Shown piece by piece: positions 5,118 to 6,670 of a DNA stretch of 6,670 nt. How positions within the stretch are numbered: position 1 is the first letter of the stretch; each line of letters opens with the position of its first letter. The position numbers and the translations under genes are program-made. Under the pieces are notes generated by a model. It was not told where the DNA came from. It did no database searches and saw nothing but the letters and a program-made list of their open reading frames with translations. Source of the stretch: an uncultured Oscillospiraceae bacterium (GTDB lineage: Bacteria; Bacillota; Clostridia; Oscillospirales; Ruminococcaceae); assembly GCA_900556255.1 (NCBI GenBank), contig USNZ01000071.1, positions 1 to 6,670 on the forward strand, in the 5' to 3' direction.

Positions 5118-5858
5118 ATGCTGGAACGTTGGAATCCCACGGTCAAGGCGGCTACTGTGCTTGTCTGCGTGATTTTGCTTTCGTTTGAATATCTTGTCAG
5201 CCTGAATCTGCTGGTGCTGGGCTGCTGCCTGCTGCTGGTGATTTTTGGCTCCCGCGTCAGCATCAAAAAGTTGGGCGCTTTGCTGCTGCCCGCGCTTGTG
5301 GCTGCCTTCGGTCTGTTTGTTATGGGACTGTATTATGCCAAAAGCGGCAGCGGGCAAGCGGTGGATATGCAGGCACTTTCTGCCATGCCTTACGCCGTGC
5401 GTGCCGCCATGTCGCAGAACCTGTACACGGCCCTGCAGCTGGCGACGCGTCTGCTGGCTTTTGCGGGCTTGGGCATCCTGTTTGCGCTGACAACCGACAG
5501 CGATTTCTTTATCGCAAGCCTTCTGCACCAGTGCAAGCTGCCGCCGAAGTTCGCCTACGGTATTTTGGCGGCGTTTCACCTGATGCCCGGTATGGTGCGG
5601 GAATACAATCAGGTGCGCACGGCGTTCGCGGTGCGTGGGCTTAAAATCGGCGTATTCTCGATGAAACCGGTATTTACGATGCTGGTAAACAGTGTCCGCT
5701 GGTCGGAGTCCGTGGCAATGGCTATGGAATCCAAGGGCTTTTGCGGCACGGCGCCCCGAACCTATTACACAGTTCCCAAGGTGCATGCGGCCGACCTGCT
5801 AGCCGCCGCACTGGCTGTGGGCGGTGTGATAGTGGGCATGGTGTTTTTGCGTTACTAA
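5118..5858 (+). CDS. ykoC: YkoC, EcfT-type transmembrane subunit of the HMP transporter
   Basis: This 246-residue membrane protein is of the CbiQ/EcfT type. Hydrophobic segments lie at about 11-25, 29-45, 52-72, 104-124 and 224-243. A long amphipathic cytoplasmic region (about 127-220) joins the ATPase. EcfT proteins contact the two ATPases through two short A-R-G-like motifs. Here they are AVRGL (171-175) and ESKGF (204-208); the second has Lys where Arg is usual. The start NPTVKAATVLVCVI and the segment LPPKFAYGILAAFHLMPGMV (141-160) also fit the family. The ATG follows the ykoD stop with no gap, and AGGA at 5107-5110 is the ribosome site, so coupled translation is likely. As last gene it completes the F-E-D-C order and is followed at once by a strong terminator. 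Confidence 0.9.
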   Translation: MLERWNPTVKAATVLVCVILLSFEYLVSLNLLVLGCCLLLVIFGSRVSIKKLGALLLPALVAAFGLFVMGLYYAKSGSGQAVDMQALSAMPYAVRAAMSQNLYTALQLATRLLAFAGLGILFALTTDSDFFIASLLHQCKLPPKFAYGILAAFHLMPGMVREYNQVRTAFAVRGLKIGVFSMKPVFTMLVNSVRWSESVAMAMESKGFCGTAPRTYYTVPKVHAADLLAAALAVGGVIVGMVFLRY

Positions 5859-5861
5859 AGC

Positions 5862-5898
5862 AATACCCCTTTGCCATAACGGCAGAGGGGTATTTTTG
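5862..5898 (+). terminator. Terminator of the ykoFEDC operon
   Basis: ATACCCCTTTGCC (5863-5875) pairs with GGCAGAGGGGTAT (5881-5893), 13 bp with one G-T wobble and a 5-base ATAAC loop, followed by TTTTG. It begins 4 bases after the ykoC stop. Confidence 0.93.
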
Positions 5899-5908
5899 TG
5901 TGCAGCTC

Positions 5909-5937
5909 TTGGCAAACGCAGGGAAGATTGCTATAAT
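5909..5937 (+). promoter_or_regulatory. Promoter of the nitroreductase gene
   Basis: TTGGCA (5909-5914) and a perfect TATAAT (5932-5937) are spaced by 17 bases. The start would be near 5944, giving a leader of about 34 bases. It begins just 11 bases after the preceding terminator, so the gene is an independent unit. Confidence 0.8.
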
Positions 5938-5942
5938 AAAAA

Positions 5943-5954
5943 ATAGTAAACTAT
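5943..5954. promoter_or_regulatory. Possible operator at the nitroreductase start site
   Basis: ATAGT-AA-ACTAT is a perfect 5+2+5 inverted repeat lying on the predicted transcription start. Nitroreductase genes are often controlled by local redox- or drug-sensing repressors, so a repressor site here is plausible. It is short and AT-rich, so it may be chance. Confidence 0.35.
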
Positions 5955-5977
5955 ACCACGAAACGGAGGAATCGGAG

Positions 5978-6490
5978 ATGGAGTTTACCGAAGTTGTAAA
6001 AAATCGGTATTCCTGCAAAAAGTTCAGCGACCGTGCGGTAGAACCCGCCAAGCTGGAGGAAATCCTGGAGGCCGGACGTGCCGCGCCCACTGCCAAAAAC
6101 TTGCAGGAACAACGTATCTATGTGGTGCAGAGCCAAGCGGGATTGGAAATGATCGACCGCATCACACCCTGCCGCTACGGTGCACCAACCTGCGTGGTCG
6201 TAGCCTTTGACACCCAAAATATGTATACCTACCCTGGGGAAAAGCGTACCTCCGGTGTGGAAGATGCCGCCATTGTGGCAACACACATGCTGTTGGCGGC
6301 GGCCAACGCGGGGGTGGACAGCTGCTGGCTGAACTGCTTTGACCCGGATAAACTGGCTAAGGAGTTGCATCTGCCGGAGAATGAGGAAATTCTGATGATT
6401 CTCGATCTGGGCTATGCCGCCGCAGACGCGAAACCCTTGCCGAATCATTTTTCCCGCAAGGCGCTGGCTGAAACGGTTTCCTACCTGTAA
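5978..6490 (+). CDS. Nitroreductase-family flavoprotein
   Basis: This 170-residue protein resembles small FMN-dependent nitroreductases, which use NAD(P)H to reduce nitro compounds, quinones or unknown substrates and act as dimers. R10-Y-S12-C-K-K-F is the N-terminal FMN phosphate-binding signature. AAPTAKNLQEQRIYVV (35-50) is the second flavin segment. GVEDAAIVATHMLLAAANAG (93-112) leading to CWL is the central helix. ILDLGYAAADAKPLPNHFSR (141-160) is the typical C-terminal glycine and basic end. The ATG at 5978 has GGAGGA 7 bases upstream. The frame stays open upstream to 5741, but that would cross the ykoC terminator and this gene's own promoter. The real substrate is unknown. It stands alone between two terminators, so no pathway link to the thiamine genes is implied. 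Confidence 0.9.
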   Translation: MEFTEVVKNRYSCKKFSDRAVEPAKLEEILEAGRAAPTAKNLQEQRIYVVQSQAGLEMIDRITPCRYGAPTCVVVAFDTQNMYTYPGEKRTSGVEDAAIVATHMLLAAANAGVDSCWLNCFDPDKLAKELHLPENEEILMILDLGYAAADAKPLPNHFSRKALAETVSYL

Positions 6491-6493
6491 AGC

Positions 6494-6530
6494 AAAAAGC
6501 AGGGCTGTCATGGCGACAGCCCTGCTTTTT
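6494..6530. terminator. Bidirectional terminator between convergent genes
   Basis: AAAAAGCAGGGCTGTC (6494-6509) and GACAGCCCTGCTTTTT (6515-6530) form a perfect 16-bp stem with a 5-base loop. The outer A/T pairs give a T run after the GC-rich stem on each strand. It lies 3 bases after the nitroreductase stop and 18 bases beyond the stop of the convergent gene. Confidence 0.95.
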
Positions 6531-6548
6531 ATTAATATGTCGTACAGA

Positions 6549-6670
6549 TTACTTGCATTCTTTCTTCATGGCAGAATAGCCGATGAGAACGGTCCACACA
6601 TAGGCGCAGGTCTTAGGGATCATCAGCATCCCGATCATGGGGATGGCATTGGCCCAAAGAACAACGGGAA
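6549..6670 (-). CDS. Unidentified membrane protein, C-terminal fragment
   Basis: The last 39 codons of a minus-strand gene enter from the right edge and end at TAA (6551-6549). The visible residues are PVVLWANAIPMIGMLMIPKT, then CAYVWTVLIGYSAMKKECK. This gives one or two hydrophobic segments and a short basic tail (KKECK) that would face the cytoplasm. The low charge, the GC-rich codon use and the shared bidirectional terminator directly downstream support a real gene. I do not recognise the family; the fragment is too short to assign a role. Confidence 0.6.
   Translation of the reverse strand, partial: PVVLWANAIPMIGMLMIPKTCAYVWTVLIGYSAMKKECK

Noticed and set aside
4926..5786. A 286-codon open frame on the minus strand across the ykoD-ykoC junction
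   Set aside because: Rich in His, Gln and Arg in the manner of a shadow frame; it lies opposite two confident genes and has no start signal.
5741..5977. Upstream extension of the nitroreductase frame to an ATG at 5741
   Set aside because: It would run through the ykoC end, a strong terminator and the gene's own promoter. The family starts at MEFTEVVKNRYS, with a good ribosome site before 5978.
1..6670. CRISPR array, insertion sequence, phage or toxin-antitoxin system
   Set aside because: There are no regularly spaced repeats, transposase or integrase motifs, flanking duplications or small paired genes. Every sizeable open region is accounted for by ordinary metabolic, transport or regulatory genes.

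Overview
The window looks like chromosomal DNA from a low-to-mid GC Gram-positive gut-type anaerobe, most likely a clostridial relative of Faecalibacterium, Gemmiger or Subdoligranulum. The reasons are GC-rich codon use in the genes with AT-rich promoters, strong AGGAGG-type ribosome sites, a lipoprotein signal on the glycosidase, the Bacillus/Clostridia-type ykoFEDC gene set and a Firmicutes-type MarR/ABC-exporter pair. The taxon is an inference; no rRNA or other marker gene is present.

Left part (1-2018, all minus strand). A GH3 beta-N-acetylhexosaminidase-like lipoprotein (876-2018) has its own sigma-A-type promoter (2055-2083) and ends at a hairpin (805-832). A MarR-type repressor (237-749) follows, and its reading frame overlaps by 17 bases the start of a multidrug-type ABC exporter that runs off the left edge (1-253). 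The best MarR promoter has its -35 box inside the glycosidase terminator hairpin and its -10 box inside a 7+4+7 inverted repeat. This suggests an autoregulated repressor-exporter operon.

Centre (2019-5898). A 345-base intergenic region holds two divergent promoters. The plus-strand one makes a leader with a clear TPP riboswitch (2174-2257) followed by an intrinsic terminator (2299-2335). The 3' strand of the aptamer's closing stem can pair instead with the 5' half of the terminator, so this reads as a transcriptional OFF switch for thiamine pyrophosphate. It controls a tight four-gene operon that matches ykoF-ykoE-ykoD-ykoC in order, size and motifs: a soluble thiamine/HMP-binding protein, a membrane S-like subunit, a fused double ATPase and an EcfT-type transmembrane subunit. 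Together they should form an ECF-like importer of the thiamine precursor hydroxymethylpyrimidine (HMP), made only when TPP is low. A strong terminator (5862-5898) ends the operon.

Right part (5899-6670). A small FMN nitroreductase-family gene (5978-6490) has its own near-consensus promoter, with a short inverted repeat at the predicted start site. A 16-bp perfect hairpin with T runs on both strands (6494-6530) separates it from a convergent, truncated membrane-protein gene on the minus strand (6549-6670).

I see no mobile element, CRISPR array, rRNA or tRNA. The known systems explain almost all the sequence. What remains of interest is the regulatory architecture of the intergenic regions, not a new protein system.
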